The translations under genes were made by a program, and so were the position numbers. Below are positions 5,502-6,595 of a stretch of 6,595 nucleotides of DNA, piece by piece. The notes under the pieces are model-generated. The model saw only the letters and a list, made by a program, of their open reading frames with translations. It was not told the DNA's origin and did no database searches. The DNA is from Massilia sp. UBA2604 (GTDB taxonomy: Bacteria; Pseudomonadota; Gammaproteobacteria; Burkholderiales; Burkholderiaceae_D), in contig DDKG01000270.1 of assembly GCA_002339265.1 (NCBI GenBank), positions 1 through 6,595 on the forward strand, in the 5' to 3' direction. The number at the start of each line of letters is the position of its first letter. Within the stretch, counting starts at the first letter, position 1.

Positions 5502-6595
5502 ATGAAACTGGCAAACCTGAATATCGGCAAGCGCCTGGCCCTTGGCTATGGCCTGATCTGCGCCATGCTGGTGGTGATGATCGTGATGAGCAATGCGATG
5601 CTGGCGCGGACCAATGCCGGCACCGACGAAATCGTCCACGGCCGCATGCCGCGCATCGCGCTCACCAACCAGATGCAGGCCGAGATCAACGATATCGCGA
5701 TCGCGCTGCGCAATATGCTGCTGGGCGGCGATGCCGCCGACCATGAGCGCCAGGTGCGCGACATTATGGCCTCGCGTGCGGCGATGGACGACATCCTGGC
5801 CAAGCTGAAGGACACGCTCAAGAATCCGAAGGCGCTCGCGCTGCTCGACCAGATGCAGAAGGAGACGGCGCAATACAAGGCCGGCCAGGACGCCATCATC
5901 AAGCACGTCGCCGCCGGCGAAGTGGAAGCGGCGCGCACGCTGCTGGGAGAAGACCTGCGCCCGCTGCTGGTGCGCCTGAAAGGCGCGACAAGCGAGCAGA
6001 CCGCGCTGCAGACCGAGATCGCCGACGCGGCGGCGCGCGATGCCGAGGCGACCTACCGCACCACCAGCGCGATGATGTGGGGCTTCGGCGCCGCCGCCCT
6101 GGCGCTGGCGGCCCTGGTGGCCTGGTGGATCACCCGTTCCATCACCCGGCCACTGGGACGCGCGCTGGAAGTGGCCAACACCGTCGCCGCCGGCGACCTC
6201 ACCAGCCGCATCGAGGTCACCACGCGCGACGAGACCGGCCAACTGCTGCAGGCCCTGAAGACCATGAACGAGAGCCTGGCGCGCACCGTCGGCACCGTGC
6301 GCGTGGGCACCGACACCATCGCGGTGGCGGCCGGCCAGGTGGCGGTGGGCAGCCAGGACCTGTCGAGCCGCACCGAGCAGCAGGCATCGGCGCTGGAAGA
6401 AGCGGCATCCTCGATGGAAGAGCTGACCTCGACCGTGCGCCAGAACGCCGACAATGCGCGCCAGGCCAATGTGCTGGCCGACGCCGCGTCGAGCGTGGCG
6501 GCCCGCGGCGGCGCCGTGATCGAGCAGGTAGTGGGCACGATGGACGCGATCAACGCGTCGTCCGCCAAGATCAACGACATCATCGGCGTCATCGA
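5502..6595 (+). CDS. Methyl-accepting chemotaxis protein, 3' end beyond the window
   Basis: The first 364 residues of a transmembrane chemoreceptor are visible; the frame is open at the window edge. Order: short cytoplasmic start MKLANLNIGKR; TM1 about 12-33; periplasmic four-helix-bundle sensor about 34-188 (all-helical, 4HB_MCP type); TM2 about 190-210; HAMP about 211-263 (P217, E223, GDLTSRI, DETGQL); then the cytoplasmic coiled coil. The first methylation helix reads SSRTEQQASALEEAASSMEELTSTV (288-312, shown by key blocks) and is very like E. coli Tsr. By alignment, the modification sites are Q293, E300 and E307, 7 residues apart. The window ends at IIGVI, just before the highly conserved tip that contacts CheW and CheA, so the tip and any C-terminal CheR-docking peptide cannot be judged. 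It should sense a periplasmic ligand and control CheA through the adjacent CheW. The ligand is unknown. Start ATG 5502 is 12 bases after cheW. Confidence 0.93.
   Translation, partial: MKLANLNIGKRLALGYGLICAMLVVMIVMSNAMLARTNAGTDEIVHGRMPRIALTNQMQAEINDIAIALRNMLLGGDAADHERQVRDIMASRAAMDDILAKLKDTLKNPKALALLDQMQKETAQYKAGQDAIIKHVAAGEVEAARTLLGEDLRPLLVRLKGATSEQTALQTEIADAAARDAEATYRTTSAMMWGFGAAALALAALVAWWITRSITRPLGRALEVANTVAAGDLTSRIEVTTRDETGQLLQALKTMNESLARTVGTVRVGTDTIAVAAGQVAVGSQDLSSRTEQQASALEEAASSMEELTSTVRQNADNARQANVLADAASSVAARGGAVIEQVVGTMDAINASSAKINDIIGVI

Noticed and set aside
4995..6242. 415-codon open frame on the minus strand, antisense to cheW and the receptor
   Set aside because: The composition (His/Gln/Asp/Val-rich) is typical of a shadow frame. 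The plus-strand genes are clear and cover the region.
1..6595. CRISPR array, insertion sequence, tRNA/rRNA gene, attachment site or toxin-antitoxin pair
   Set aside because: The only tandem repeat is the contiguous 11-bp array, which has no spacers. No transposase, terminal inverted repeats or RNA cloverleaf was recognised on either strand.

Overview
This is a GC-rich window whose genes have strongly G/C-biased third codon positions. The protein sequences look like those of a betaproteobacterium, most likely Burkholderiales/Oxalobacteraceae (Massilia, Telluria or Duganella type). That placement rests on recognised protein style (a Tsr-like chemoreceptor, a CheW of this group, a PAS/HisKA hybrid kinase with the HELRNPLAPI motif). 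It is not based on any marker gene.

Layout, left to right. (1) Bases 1-1479, plus strand: the C-terminal ~490 residues of a periplasmic M28 zinc aminopeptidase with a PA-like insert; its start lies outside the window. (2) Bases 1470-1548: the convergent junction, with four tandem 11-bp units followed by a perfect 9-bp GC stem inside the 3' end of the next gene. (3) Bases 1514-4087, minus strand: a membrane-bound hybrid sensor histidine kinase (Cache-like periplasmic sensor, PAS, HisKA, HATPase, receiver). (4) Bases 4088-4232: a 145-bp gap with a strong two-part hairpin just behind the acetyltransferase gene and a weak -10-like box ahead of the kinase. (5) Bases 4233-4763, minus strand: a GNAT N-acetyltransferase with an excellent ribosome binding site. 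(6) Bases 4764-5018: a divergent, locally AT-rich intergenic region with a sigma-54-like element overlapping a sigma-70-like one, and several short dyads. (7) Bases 5019-5489, plus strand: cheW. (8) From base 5502 to the window edge, plus strand: a methyl-accepting chemotaxis protein, cut just before its CheA/CheW-contacting tip.

How the genes work together. cheW and the chemoreceptor lie 12 bp apart and almost certainly form one transcription unit: the receptor and the adaptor that couples it to CheA. The hybrid kinase is a separate signalling protein with its own sensor; nothing in the sequence ties it to chemotaxis beyond proximity. The acetyltransferase and kinase are co-directional, but a hairpin separates them. 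The peptidase is probably an unrelated neighbour.

I found no mobile element, CRISPR array, RNA gene or recognisable novel defence or biosynthetic system. The window reads as ordinary chromosomal housekeeping and signalling genes. The most interesting material is in the non-coding junctions.
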